The notes below the pieces were generated by a model that was given only the letters and a program-made list of their open reading frames with translations, was not told the DNA's origin and did not search any database. Made by a program: the position numbers and the translations under genes. From Streptomyces sp. CMB-StM0423 (GTDB lineage: Bacteria > Actinomycetota > Actinomycetes > Streptomycetales > Streptomycetaceae), in contig NZ_CP025407.1 of assembly GCF_002847285.1 (NCBI RefSeq), forward strand, positions 7,071,001 through 7,135,000: 64,000 bases of DNA, read 5' to 3'. This document shows positions 7,439-16,234 of the stretch, piece after piece (positions within the stretch are counted from its first letter, which is position 1; each line of letters begins with the position of its first letter).

Positions 7439-8952
7439 GCTGGACCGAGATACGCCCCGAGTTGCTGACCGGGCTCTGGGAGACGCTGGCCATGGTCGGC
7501 TGGGCGGCGCTCGTCGCCGTCGTCGTCGGCACCCCGCTGGGCGTGCTGCTGGTCCTCACCGACCGCGGCCGGCCGCTGCAGAACGTCCTCGTCAACCGGG
7601 TCATCGGGCTCGTCGTGAACGTCGGCCGCTCGCTGCCGTTCATCATCCTGCTGCTGGCGCTGACCGCGTTCACCCGCGCGCTGGTCGGCACGTCCATCGG
7701 GCTTAAGGGCGCGATCGTGCCCCTGGCGATCAGCGCCATCCCGTTCTTCGCCCGGCTGGTGGAGACGGCGGTACGGGAGGTCGACGCCGGGCTCGCCGAG
7801 GCGGTGCAGTCGATGGGCGGCAGCACCTGGACCGTGGTCGTCAAGGCGCTGCTGCCGCAGGCGCTGCCGTCCCTGGTCGCGGGCCTGACCACCACCGTCA
7901 TCGCCCTCGTCGGCTACTCCGCCATGGCCGGCGCCGTCGGCGGCGGCGGCCTCGGCGACGTCGCCATCCGCTACGGCTACCAGCGCTACGAGGGCGACGT
8001 CATGCTCGTCACCGTCGTGCTGCTCGTCGTCCTCGTCAACGCCGTCCAGTTGATCGGCGACTTCTTCGTCCGCAGCCTCGGCGACCGCAGCACCCGCAGC
8101 GCCGCCTACCTGCGCATCTCCCGCCCCGCACGGGCCGGGGTGACCGCGGTCGCCGGCGTCGCGCTCGTCGGCTCGCTCACCGTGGGCACCGTCAACCTCA
8201 CCTCCGAAGGCGGCGGCGGCGCGAACACCGTCACCGTGGCCGCGACCCCCGCGCCGCACGGCGAGATCCTGACCTTCGTCAAGGACAACCTCGCCGCGGA
8301 CGCCGGGATCGACCTGCGCATCCGCGAGTTCACCGACTATGTCAAGCCCAACGAGGCCGTCGCCAACGGCGAGGTCGACGCCAACTTCTTCCAGCACACC
8401 CCGTTCCTGGACGACTACAACGACAAGAACGGCACCGACATCGTCCCGACCGTCGGCGTGCTGGTCGAACCGCTCGGCCTCTACTCCGAGGAGGCGGACG
8501 ACGTCTCGGGCATCGGCAGCGGCGACACCGTCGCCGTACCGAACGACACCACCAACATGGGCCGCGCCCTCCACCTCCTCGACGCCGAAGGTCTCGTCGA
8601 GCTGAAGGACGGCACCGGACTCAACGCCACCCTCGCCGACATCGCCGACGACCGCGGCCTGGACATCCGGGAGCTCGAAGCGGCCCAGACGCCGCGGGCG
8701 CTCCAGGACGTCGACGCAGCCGTGATCAACGGCAACTACGCCATCGACTCCGGCCTCGACCCCCGCTCCGACGCCATCGCGCTGGAGCAGGCCGAGGGCA
8801 ACCCGTACGTCAACATCCTCGCCGTGCAGGCGGACGACGCGGACGACCCGGAGATCGAGAAGCTCGGCGAGCTGCTCAACTCCCCGGAAACCAAGGCGTT
8901 CATGGAGAAGGAGTTCCCCTCGTCCGTACCGGTGTTCGGTCCCGTGGGCTGA
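7435..8952 (+). CDS. Fused methionine permease and binding protein (MetI-MetQ)
   Basis: One 505-residue uninterrupted frame joins two proteins that are normally separate. Residues 1-225 are MetI: five membrane helices and the MetN-docking loop around EAVQSMGGSTWTVVVKALLP (123-142). Residues 265-505 are a MetQ/NlpA-type binding protein, with the start strand NTVTVAATPAPHGEIL and later ANFFQHTPFL, VAVPNDTTNMGRAL and INGNYAI. Between them is an extra hydrophobic helix (about 234-254) in place of a lipoprotein signal; no lipobox Cys is present. Since MetI normally ends in the cytoplasm, this sixth helix would put the binding domain outside. It is translationally coupled to metN by a 4-base overlap. 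Fused binding domains are known for glutamine and glycine-betaine importers. Confidence 0.9.
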   Translation: MSWTEIRPELLTGLWETLAMVGWAALVAVVVGTPLGVLLVLTDRGRPLQNVLVNRVIGLVVNVGRSLPFIILLLALTAFTRALVGTSIGLKGAIVPLAISAIPFFARLVETAVREVDAGLAEAVQSMGGSTWTVVVKALLPQALPSLVAGLTTTVIALVGYSAMAGAVGGGGLGDVAIRYGYQRYEGDVMLVTVVLLVVLVNAVQLIGDFFVRSLGDRSTRSAAYLRISRPARAGVTAVAGVALVGSLTVGTVNLTSEGGGGANTVTVAATPAPHGEILTFVKDNLAADAGIDLRIREFTDYVKPNEAVANGEVDANFFQHTPFLDDYNDKNGTDIVPTVGVLVEPLGLYSEEADDVSGIGSGDTVAVPNDTTNMGRALHLLDAEGLVELKDGTGLNATLADIADDRGLDIRELEAAQTPRALQDVDAAVINGNYAIDSGLDPRSDAIALEQAEGNPYVNILAVQADDADDPEIEKLGELLNSPETKAFMEKEFPSSVPVFGPVG

Positions 8953-9029
8953 GCCGTGGCATATCCGCCGCCGGATGCTGCATGCTGTCCGAGTCAGCTC
9001 GTCATCGGTCCACGCACTCGGAGAAGCGC

Positions 9030-9635
9030 ATGTCATCCACCTTCCCGGACGTCTCCCTCAGCACGGACCGGCTGGTGCTCCGCCCGTTCGACGAGGAGGA
9101 CGTGCCGGCGCTGACGGAGATGATGAACGACGAGGCCGTCACCGCGTGGACGCAGGCGCCGCACCCGTACACCCGGGACGACGCCTGCGACTGGGTGACG
9201 CGCGTAGCCCCGGCCGAGCGCACCGGCGGCCGGGGCATCGTCTTCGCGGTCTCGGAGTTCCTGACCCAGCGGCTCGTCGGCGTCGTCCACCTGAGACGGA
9301 CCGACTGGCGCACGCTGGCCGCGGAGGTCTCGTACGTCGTCGCCCCCTGGGCGCGCGGCGAGGGGTACGCCGCGGAGTCGGTGCTCGCCGTCGCGCGCTG
9401 GCTCTTCGACGTGCAGAAGTTCGAGCGCCTGGAGCTGCGCACCGCCGCGGACAACACCGCGGCTCAGCAGGTCGCGCAGAAGCTCGGCGGCATCAGCGAG
9501 GGCGTCCTGCGCAACGCCTGGATAGCGCGCACCCGCACCGAGGACGGCGGCTGGACGGACATCCGCACCGACCTCATCGTCTGGAGCCTGCTGCCGGAAG
9601 ACCTGGATCCGGACGGCGGGAGTAGTGTGCTCTGA
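9030..9635 (+). CDS. RimJ/RimL-type GNAT acetyltransferase
   Basis: A 201-residue GNAT protein of the ribosomal-protein-acetyltransferase subgroup, recognised by the N-terminal TDRLVLRPFDEEDVPAL strand-helix and the acetyl-CoA loop around APWARGEGYAAESV (about 103-116). The motif DNTAAQQVAQKLGG near residue 150 is the typical Asn-containing helix before the last strands. The chosen ATG has a GGAGAAG ribosome site immediately upstream; an in-frame ATG 48 bases earlier lacks one. It lies 77 bases after the methionine transporter and may be an independent unit. The substrate is unknown. Confidence 0.85.
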   Translation: MSSTFPDVSLSTDRLVLRPFDEEDVPALTEMMNDEAVTAWTQAPHPYTRDDACDWVTRVAPAERTGGRGIVFAVSEFLTQRLVGVVHLRRTDWRTLAAEVSYVVAPWARGEGYAAESVLAVARWLFDVQKFERLELRTAADNTAAQQVAQKLGGISEGVLRNAWIARTRTEDGGWTDIRTDLIVWSLLPEDLDPDGGSSVL

Positions 9636-9776
9636 CGCTCCCTTCCTCCGGCCCCGACCTCCGACGCGCCTGCGCGTGGACGGCACGTACGCTACGGGCG
9701 TGCCCTTCGCGGGGCCGGGAGCGGGCGCCGGCGGGCCGGCGCACCCCCCAGTCGACGACCAGGAGAAGAGTGAGCG

Positions 9777-11042
9777 ATGGCGGACCGGGTCACCGTGATC
9801 GGGTGGGACGGTTCACCGCTGACCGAGGCGGCGCTCGGCGCGCTCGGCGCGGCCAGCCTCGTGGCCGGGGCGGCGCACCACCTCGCCCTGCCCGAGGTGC
9901 CGCCGGGCGCCGAGCGGATCCGGCTGGGCAGCGTGGGCCTCGCGGCCCGCAGGATCGCCCGGCACCGCGGCACGGCGGTGGTCATCGCCGACGGCGACCC
10001 GGGCTTCTTCGGCGTCGTACGCACCCTGCGCGCCCCTGAACACGGCCTGGAGGTCGAGGTGCTGCCGGCGGTCTCGTCCGTCGCCGCCGCCTTCGCCCGG
10101 GCCGGGATGCCGTGGGACGACGCGCGGGTCGTCGTCGCGCACGAGCGCAACCTGCGCCGGGCCGTGAACGTCTGCCGGGCGCACCCCAAGGTCGCCGTCC
10201 TCACCTCGCCGGGCGCGGGCCCCGCCGAACTCGCCCTGCTGCTGCGGGACGTCCACCGGACGTTCGTCATCTGCGAGGAACTGGGCGGGGCGCACGAGCG
10301 TGTGACGGTGCTCACGTCCGACAAGGTGGCCGAGCACGTGTGGCGCGACCCGAACGTGACGCTCGTCATCGGCGGCGGCATCGGGGCGGGCACCGGGCCG
10401 ACGAGTGCGGGGGGCGCCGCCGCGCCCGGCGGCTGGCTCGCCGGCCACGACGCGGGCTACCCGCCCCCGGTGCGCGGCTGGAGCCTGGCACCCGCGGAGT
10501 ACGGCGCCGCGCCCGACGAGGGCGAGGCGCCGCAACTGCGCGCGGTCCAACTCGCCCGGCTCGGGCCCCGGCAGGGCGACCTGGTGTGGGACATCGGCGC
10601 CGGCAGCGGCGCGGCCGCGGTCGAGGCCGCCCGCTTCGGCGCCGCGGTCATCGCCGTTGACCGCGACCCGGACGCCTGCGCCCGCGCGTCTGCCGCGGCC
10701 CGCCGCTTCGGGGTGCTGCTGCAGACCGTCCACGGCACTGCCCCCGGCGTGCTCAACGACCTGCCGGAGCCGGACGTCGTGCGGGTCGGGGGCGGCGGCG
10801 CGGCGGTCGTCGCGGAGTGCGCGGCCCGGCGGCCGGAGCGGATCGTCGCCCACGCCCGTACCCGGGACGGCGCGGAGGAGGTCGTGCGGGCCCTCGCGGA
10901 CGCCGGTTACGCCGTGGAGTGCTCGCTGCTGCAATCGGTCGACCTGGACCCGCAGACCCCCGCGGACGCGGGTTCCGGCGCCGGGTGGCGGGAGCGGGAG
11001 CGCACGGTCGTGTTCCTGATCGCGGGCAGCCGCGCGGGCTGA
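9777..11042 (+). CDS. cobL: Precorrin-6Y C5,15-methyltransferase (decarboxylating), CbiE-CbiT fusion
   Basis: A 421-residue two-domain cobalamin enzyme. The N-terminal half (1 to about 210) is a CbiE-type tetrapyrrole methylase with DGDPGFFGVVRTL and VLPAVSSVAAAFARAG, typical of the SAM-binding cleft. The C-terminal half (about 235-421) is CbiT-like, with a Rossmann-type SAM motif DIGAGSGAAAVEAARFG and the acidic strand IAVDRDPDAC. Together they methylate C5 and C15 of precorrin-6Y and remove the acetate side chain. A Gly/Ala-rich linker joins the domains. The ATG follows a GGAGAAGAG ribosome site. Its neighbours (BluB-CobT, CysG) act in the same pathway. Confidence 0.9.
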   Translation: MADRVTVIGWDGSPLTEAALGALGAASLVAGAAHHLALPEVPPGAERIRLGSVGLAARRIARHRGTAVVIADGDPGFFGVVRTLRAPEHGLEVEVLPAVSSVAAAFARAGMPWDDARVVVAHERNLRRAVNVCRAHPKVAVLTSPGAGPAELALLLRDVHRTFVICEELGGAHERVTVLTSDKVAEHVWRDPNVTLVIGGGIGAGTGPTSAGGAAAPGGWLAGHDAGYPPPVRGWSLAPAEYGAAPDEGEAPQLRAVQLARLGPRQGDLVWDIGAGSGAAAVEAARFGAAVIAVDRDPDACARASAAARRFGVLLQTVHGTAPGVLNDLPEPDVVRVGGGGAAVVAECAARRPERIVAHARTRDGAEEVVRALADAGYAVECSLLQSVDLDPQTPADAGSGAGWRERERTVVFLIAGSRAG

Positions 11043-11116
11043 GCCGCGGGTGCGCCACGGGGTGCGCGCGTGCGCGCGACGCGCTCCGGGCGCGCGGGAG
11101 GCGTGCGCCGGGTGCT

Positions 11117-11147
11117 CCCCGCGGTGCACCGGACGGCACCCGCGGGG
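11117..11147 (+). terminator. Hairpin terminator after cobL
   Basis: CCCCGCGGTGC (11117-11127) pairs with GCACCCGCGGGG (11136-11147) with one bulged base and an 8-base loop, 75 bases after the cobL stop. No T-tract is present. Confidence 0.45.
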
Positions 11148-11159
11148 CTCGACCCCAGC

Positions 11160-11188
11160 CGGACTCGCGTGCGGATTACGGGTAGGCT
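11160..11188 (+). promoter_or_regulatory. Candidate promoter for the BluB-CobT gene
   Basis: CGGACT (11160-11165), 17 bases, then TAGGCT (11183-11188) resembles a Streptomyces HrdB-type promoter with a good -10 and a weak -35. The leader to the start codon would be about 230 bases. No cobalamin-riboswitch B12 box is visible in it. Confidence 0.3.
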
Positions 11189-11212
11189 GGCCGACTGTTG
11201 TGCCGTGACCAC

Positions 11213-11248
11213 GGGGGTACCTCCCACGCCCTCAGGGCGTAGGGGGAG
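11213..11248. repeat. REP-like palindromic element
   Basis: GGGGGTAC followed by CTCCC-ACGCCC-TCA-GGGCGT-agg-GGGAG folds into an 11-bp stem with a 3-base loop and a 3-base bulge. From memory, this matches the small interspersed palindromes with a GGGGGTACCTCCC start that recur in Streptomyces intergenic regions. It lies between the candidate promoter and the start of the BluB-CobT gene. Confidence 0.45.
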
Positions 11249-11425
11249 TTCGGGCAGCGTGGCCGAATGCCGGTAATGTCCGGGGGTCTTGTCGCAGTTG
11301 TCGGGAACGTAAACCCCGCGGGTGGTCGTGCCGCCGGGCGGGGTGTGCTCGTTCTAGCTATGGGCGGCCGGTCTGTCCCGCGGGGGGCTGCTGCCGGACG
11401 GACGGTCGGAGAAGGAGCTGGAGCG

Positions 11426-14400
11426 ATGGGCGAGGGGTACGGACGCATGACTGACACCGGCAAGCTCCCGGAGGGGCACCAGCCGGAGCCGGACGACGCC
11501 GCCGGAGGCCACCACCCCGCCCCCGCCGCGACCCCCGACACCGCCCCGGCGGCCGAGGGCGCGGCGGACGACGACGACTTCCTGTTCCTGCCCGGCGCGC
11601 AGGGCGCCTGGACGGACCCGGGGGTCCCGGCCCCCGCCGGCGCGCACAGCGCGCCCGCGGCGGGCGGCGCGGAGCCGGCCACGGGCGCGCAGCGGCGCCC
11701 GCTGCACATGGGCCCGCCGGTGCCGGAGCCGGCCGGGGGAGTGGTGCGCTCGCTCGCGGACCGCGGTCCGGCGAGCGGTTCGGTGGACACCCGGGAGGCG
11801 GTCGCCGCCGCGGACGCGGCGAACGCGACGGGTAACGCGGCCGGTACGGGCGCCGGTTCGCCGGCGCAGGGCACGGGCGGGACGCCGCAGCCGGCCGCGG
11901 CCGCGGCGGCGGACCCCGTGCAGGCCGAACAGGCGAACGGGACCGAACAGGCCGAACAGAACACTGCGGCGGAACCGGGCATCGCCGCGGGCGCCGAGCC
12001 GGGTGCGCCCGCCGGACCGGCAGCGGCCCAGGGTGCCGTGGCGGACCAGGGTGCTCCGGCACCGGGTGGCACGGGCCAGGAGACAACGGCCGTTGGGCAG
12101 CATTCCGTAGACCAGGCTGCCGGGCAGGGCGGGAGCGCGCCGGACGGGCTCGCCCCCGACCGGGCCGCGGCCGCACCGGGGCAGTCGGTGCCGACCGCGG
12201 CGGGTTCCGTACCGCCGCAGGTGGCGGGGGCGGGCGGGCAGGCGCCGCAGCCTCCGGTACGTACGCCGGGGCCGCCGACGGTCGGCCCGGAGTACCTGGA
12301 CGTCACCCGGGTCGGCGCAACTCACCTGCCGGGCCCGCAGCTCGGCGAGATCCCGCCCGCACCGGCGGGCTGGACGACGGTGTCGCAGGCGAACGGCGAG
12401 ACGCTCGCCCAGGCCCAGCCCCGGGAGGTCGGCGGCGAAGTCCCGGCCCTCGGCGCGGAGTCAGCCCCCGCGCCCGACGGTGCTACGGCGGCCGCTCCGT
12501 CCGGCGCGACGCCCGCGCAGAACGCGCCGGCCGCGAACGGTGAACCGGCCGCGGCGGCGCAGACCGCGGGCGGGGCGCCCGCACCGGCCCCGGTGGACGC
12601 GGCGCAGGCCGCCGTCCGCAGGGCGGCGGCCTCCGCGGGCGCGTCGCTCGGCCGCGGCATCTCCGCCAACGGCGCTGCCGCGAACGGCCCCGACGGTGCC
12701 ACCGGGGCGCAGCCCGCGGACGCGGACGCGACCCACGTGCGGCAGCCCGTCAACGGCACGGCGGCGCAGCCCGCGGAGGCGGCTGCCGCCGCGGCGCAGG
12801 CGAACCAGCCGGCCCCGGACGGGCAGCCCGACGCGGCGGTGGCGACCGGGGGTGACCCGCGGACCGAAGGCGGTGAACCCGCGGCCGATGCCGCCGGGCC
12901 CGCCGACGGGGCCGCAGGCCAGACGCCGGGCGGTCACGCCGCGGACGGGTCGGCGGTGCCCGCCGGCACTGCCGCGTCGAGCGAGCGGGACGGTTCCGCC
13001 GAGGGGCAGTCGCGGGCCGGCGGCTCCGCGGGTGCGCCCGCGGTGCCCGCCGGGAAGAACGGCCAACCGGCCACCGGTACCGCCGGGTCGGGCGGGCCGG
13101 AGGCCATCGCCGCGGCCCAGACGCCGGGCGGTCACGCCGTGAACGGGTCCGCGCCGCACGCCGTACCGGGCGGTGGGCCCGCCGTCTCCGCAGCGGGCGG
13201 CCCCGAGGGCTCCGCTACGCGCCAGGCGCAGCCCGCGCAACCCGCGAACGGGACCGTGCCGCACGCCGTCCCCGCAGTCGAGTCCGGCAACGGTGCCGCG
13301 GCACAGCCCGGCGCCGCCGCCTCGGACGGACCCGGGACCGCGCCGCGGACCGGCGACAACTCGCAGGTGCCGACCGGCGGTCAGGACGACTCCGCCACCG
13401 GGGGCCGGCCCGCGGACGGGGTGGTCCTCCACGCCGTACCCGGCAACGACACCGCGGCCCAGGCCGCGGACGGCGGCGCGGTCCGTACCGCCGAGCAGGC
13501 CACCGCGGACCAGCCGGCCGCCGCCGCGCAGGCGAACGCCCAGACCGGCGGCAACTCCGCCGCCCCGCAGGATCGTCAGGGCGACGCCGCCGCGCAGCAG
13601 CCCGCGGACGGGGCGGCCGTGCTCCACGCCGTGGTCAACGGGCAGCCCGTCAACGGTGCCAAGGCGCGGGCGGCGAACGGCCAGGCGGTGCCCGGTGGGC
13701 AGCCCGCCGTCCCCGCCGCGCGGACGGCGAGCGACGAAGCCGCCCCGGCCGCCGTGCACGCCGCGGCCGGTGGGCGGCGCGGCGTTTCCCTGGGGGTTCA
13801 GAACGGCGCACAGGCAGCCCCCTCCGGCGCCGCCGGGGAAGGCACGGCCGAGTCCACGTCCGAGGCCCGGCCCGCGGGCGACGGCGCGCAGCGCACCGCT
13901 GCCCCCGTGACCCAGATCCGCGGCCGGCGGCGGCGCGGCACCGCCGTGAGCGCGCCGGTCGCCGCTGCGCCCGCGGCCGGCGACGCGCAGGCGGCCGCGG
14001 ACAACGCGGCGGCGCCCGGCGCCTCCGTTCCGGCGCAGGCCGCCCCGCCCCAACCCGCGCCCGCGGACGAGGCGTCGGCCACCCCGACGCCCGCCGCCGA
14101 CGCCGCACCCGCGGCCGACGTACCGGCTGCCGCCGCCGCTTCCGTTCCGGAAGCACCCGACGCGCCCGCACCCGACGCGCCCGCACCCGACGCGCCCGCA
14201 CCCGACGCGCCCGCGGCCGACGCGCCCGCCGCTCCCGCGGACGAGCCCGCTGCCCCCGGCTTCGCCGACGCCGAGCGGGCCGCCGTCCACCGCGTCATGC
14301 GCGAACGCCGCGACATCCGCAACGGCTTCCGCTCCGACCCCGTACCCCACGAGGTGCTGCTCCGCGTCCTGGAGGCCGCCCACACCGCCCCCAGCGTCGG

Positions 14401-15979
14401 CCACTCCCAGCCCTGGGACTTCGTCGTCATCCGCTCCGAGGCGACCCGGCACCGGATGCACGAGCTGGCCGCCCGACAGCGCGAGGCGTACGCGAAGAGC
14501 CTGCCCAAGGGCCGCGCGAAGCAGTTCAAGGAGCTGAAGGTCGAGGCCATCCGGGACACCCCGGTGAACATCGTCGTCACCGCCGACCCCACCCGCGGCG
14601 GCCGGCACACCCTCGGCCGGCACACCCAGCCGCAGATGGCCCCGTACTCCTCCGCGCTCGCCGTCGAGAACCTCTGGCTCGCCGCCCGCGCCGAGGGCCT
14701 CGGCGTCGGCTGGGTCAGCTTCTTCGACGAGCGCGAGCTGGTCCGCGAGCTGGACCTGCCGGAGCACCTGGACGTCGTGGCGTACCTCTGCATCGGCTAC
14801 GTCGACGAGTTCCCCGACGAGCCGGAGCTGGTGCAGGCCGGCTGGTCCAAGCGCCGCCCGCTGTCCTGGGTCGTCCACGAGGAGAGCTACGGCCGCCGCG
14901 CGCTGCCCGGCGCCGACCCGCACGACCTGCTCGCCGAGACGCTGCAGGGCATCCGCCCGCTGGACGCCAAGGCGCTCGGCGAGGCGTGGGAGCGGCAGAA
15001 GCGGATGACGAAGCCGGTCGGCTCGCTCGGCATGCTGGAGATCATCTCGGCGCAGCTCTGCGGACTGTCCCGCAAGTGCCCGCCGCCGGTGCCGGAGCCC
15101 GCGGCCGTCGCGGTCTTCGCCGGCGACCACGGCGTGCACGCGCAGGGCGTCACGCCCTGGCCGCAGGAGGTCACCGGGCAGATGGTCGCCAACTTCCTCG
15201 GCGGCGGCGCCGTCTGCAACGCCTTCGCCACCCAGGTCGGCGCCGAGGTGTGCGTCGTGGACGCCGGGGTGGCGGCGGAACTGCCCGCCACCGCGGGCCT
15301 CGTACCGCGCAAGGTGCGCAAGGGGACCGCGGACATGACCGCGGGCCCCGCGATGACCCGCGAGGAGGCGCTGCGCGCCGTCGAGGTCGGCATCGAGACC
15401 GCCCGGGACCTGGTCGCGGCGGGCAACAAGGCGCTGCTGACCGGCGAGATGGGCATCGCGAACACGACCGCGTCCGCCGCGATCATCGCCGTCTTCACCG
15501 ACTCCGAGCCCGCCGACGTGACCGGCCGCGGCACCGGCATCGACGACGACACGTACGACCGCAAGGTCGACGCCGTCCGCCGCGCCATCGAGGTCAACCG
15601 CCCCGACCCGTCCGACCCGATCGGCGTGCTGGCCGCGGTCGGCGGCCTGGAGCACGCCGCGCTCGTCGGCTACATCCTCGCCGGGGCCTCGCTGCGCACG
15701 CCCGTCGTCCTGGACGGGGTGAGCGCGGGAGCGGCGGCGCTGGTCGCCCGCGCGGTGGCGCCGGAGGCGCTGGCCGCGTGCATCGCGGGCCACCGCAGCC
15801 CGGAGCCGGGGCACACGGCGGCGCTGACGAAGCTGGGGCTGCGCCCGCTGATCGACCTCGACCTGCGCCTCGGCGAGGGCACCGGCGCGCTGCTGGCGCT
15901 GCCGCTGGTGCAGAGCGCGGCGCGGGCGATGCACGAGGTGGCGACGTTCGACGCGGCGGGCGTGACGGAGAAGGGCTGA
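11426..15979 (+). CDS. cobT: Giant BluB-CobT fusion with a ~945-residue disordered N-terminus
   Basis: A 1,517-residue protein in three parts. Residues 1 to about 945 are Ala/Gly/Pro/Gln-rich, with no fold visible and degenerate repeats. Residues about 950-1160 are a flavin nitroreductase of BluB type (MRERRDIRN, APSVGHSQPWDF, GVGWVSFFD, AYLCIGYV), which makes the lower ligand 5,6-dimethylbenzimidazole from FMNH2. Residues about 1165-1517 are CobT (TKPVGSLG, FAGDHGVHAQGV, GEMGIANTT and the catalytic Glu in LGEGTGALLA), which converts that base to alpha-ribazole phosphate. The fusion couples making and activating the ligand. The ATG at 11426 has GAAGGAG 8 bases upstream; an ATG at 11447 is a plausible alternative. 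No function is known for the tail. Confidence 0.88.
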   Translation: MGEGYGRMTDTGKLPEGHQPEPDDAAGGHHPAPAATPDTAPAAEGAADDDDFLFLPGAQGAWTDPGVPAPAGAHSAPAAGGAEPATGAQRRPLHMGPPVPEPAGGVVRSLADRGPASGSVDTREAVAAADAANATGNAAGTGAGSPAQGTGGTPQPAAAAAADPVQAEQANGTEQAEQNTAAEPGIAAGAEPGAPAGPAAAQGAVADQGAPAPGGTGQETTAVGQHSVDQAAGQGGSAPDGLAPDRAAAAPGQSVPTAAGSVPPQVAGAGGQAPQPPVRTPGPPTVGPEYLDVTRVGATHLPGPQLGEIPPAPAGWTTVSQANGETLAQAQPREVGGEVPALGAESAPAPDGATAAAPSGATPAQNAPAANGEPAAAAQTAGGAPAPAPVDAAQAAVRRAAASAGASLGRGISANGAAANGPDGATGAQPADADATHVRQPVNGTAAQPAEAAAAAAQANQPAPDGQPDAAVATGGDPRTEGGEPAADAAGPADGAAGQTPGGHAADGSAVPAGTAASSERDGSAEGQSRAGGSAGAPAVPAGKNGQPATGTAGSGGPEAIAAAQTPGGHAVNGSAPHAVPGGGPAVSAAGGPEGSATRQAQPAQPANGTVPHAVPAVESGNGAAAQPGAAASDGPGTAPRTGDNSQVPTGGQDDSATGGRPADGVVLHAVPGNDTAAQAADGGAVRTAEQATADQPAAAAQANAQTGGNSAAPQDRQGDAAAQQPADGAAVLHAVVNGQPVNGAKARAANGQAVPGGQPAVPAARTASDEAAPAAVHAAAGGRRGVSLGVQNGAQAAPSGAAGEGTAESTSEARPAGDGAQRTAAPVTQIRGRRRRGTAVSAPVAAAPAAGDAQAAADNAAAPGASVPAQAAPPQPAPADEASATPTPAADAAPAADVPAAAAASVPEAPDAPAPDAPAPDAPAPDAPAADAPAAPADEPAAPGFADAERAAVHRVMRERRDIRNGFRSDPVPHEVLLRVLEAAHTAPSVGHSQPWDFVVIRSEATRHRMHELAARQREAYAKSLPKGRAKQFKELKVEAIRDTPVNIVVTADPTRGGRHTLGRHTQPQMAPYSSALAVENLWLAARAEGLGVGWVSFFDERELVRELDLPEHLDVVAYLCIGYVDEFPDEPELVQAGWSKRRPLSWVVHEESYGRRALPGADPHDLLAETLQGIRPLDAKALGEAWERQKRMTKPVGSLGMLEIISAQLCGLSRKCPPPVPEPAAVAVFAGDHGVHAQGVTPWPQEVTGQMVANFLGGGAVCNAFATQVGAEVCVVDAGVAAELPATAGLVPRKVRKGTADMTAGPAMTREEALRAVEVGIETARDLVAAGNKALLTGEMGIANTTASAAIIAVFTDSEPADVTGRGTGIDDDTYDRKVDAVRRAIEVNRPDPSDPIGVLAAVGGLEHAALVGYILAGASLRTPVVLDGVSAGAAALVARAVAPEALAACIAGHRSPEPGHTAALTKLGLRPLIDLDLRLGEGTGALLALPLVQSAARAMHEVATFDAAGVTEKG
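14156..14230 (+). repeat. 15-bp coding tandem repeat (PDAPA)
   Basis: Four near-perfect copies of a 15-base unit encoding PDAPA, followed by a fifth diverged copy (ADAPA), sit just before the nitroreductase domain of the BluB-CobT protein. The copy number should be unstable between strains. Confidence 0.85.
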
Positions 15980-16234
15980 ACCCGCCGCACCGGGGCGTCC
16001 GCACGGGCGCCTCGGCGTGCGGCACCCGCCGTCCAGCGCCGGGGCGGCTTTCCGGGTACGTCGCGGGCGCGCGCCGGGGCCGTAGCGCAGGCGTCCGCCG
16101 CGGCGGGGTGTCCGCGGAGGCCCTAGGGTTGGCGTCGCGGCCCCGCGCGCCGCGCCCGTCCCGACCGCAGTCCGCGAAGAACCGCCGCTCCAGCGCCGCA
16201 GCGGCCGGCACACCGTACGAGGAGCCGCTCCGCC

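Noticed and set aside
11043..11425. Cobalamin riboswitch before the BluB-CobT gene
   Set aside because: No B12-box consensus or its flanking stems can be recognised in the leader of either cobalamin gene.
14156..14230. CRISPR-like array
   Set aside because: The repeat is a head-to-tail 15-bp coding repeat with no spacers; it encodes PDAPA units.
16124..16129. TAGGGT as a leaderless -10 for cysG
   Set aside because: It lies more than 100 bases before the cysG start, so it could be a normal promoter element but gives no leaderless mRNA; no -35 supports it.
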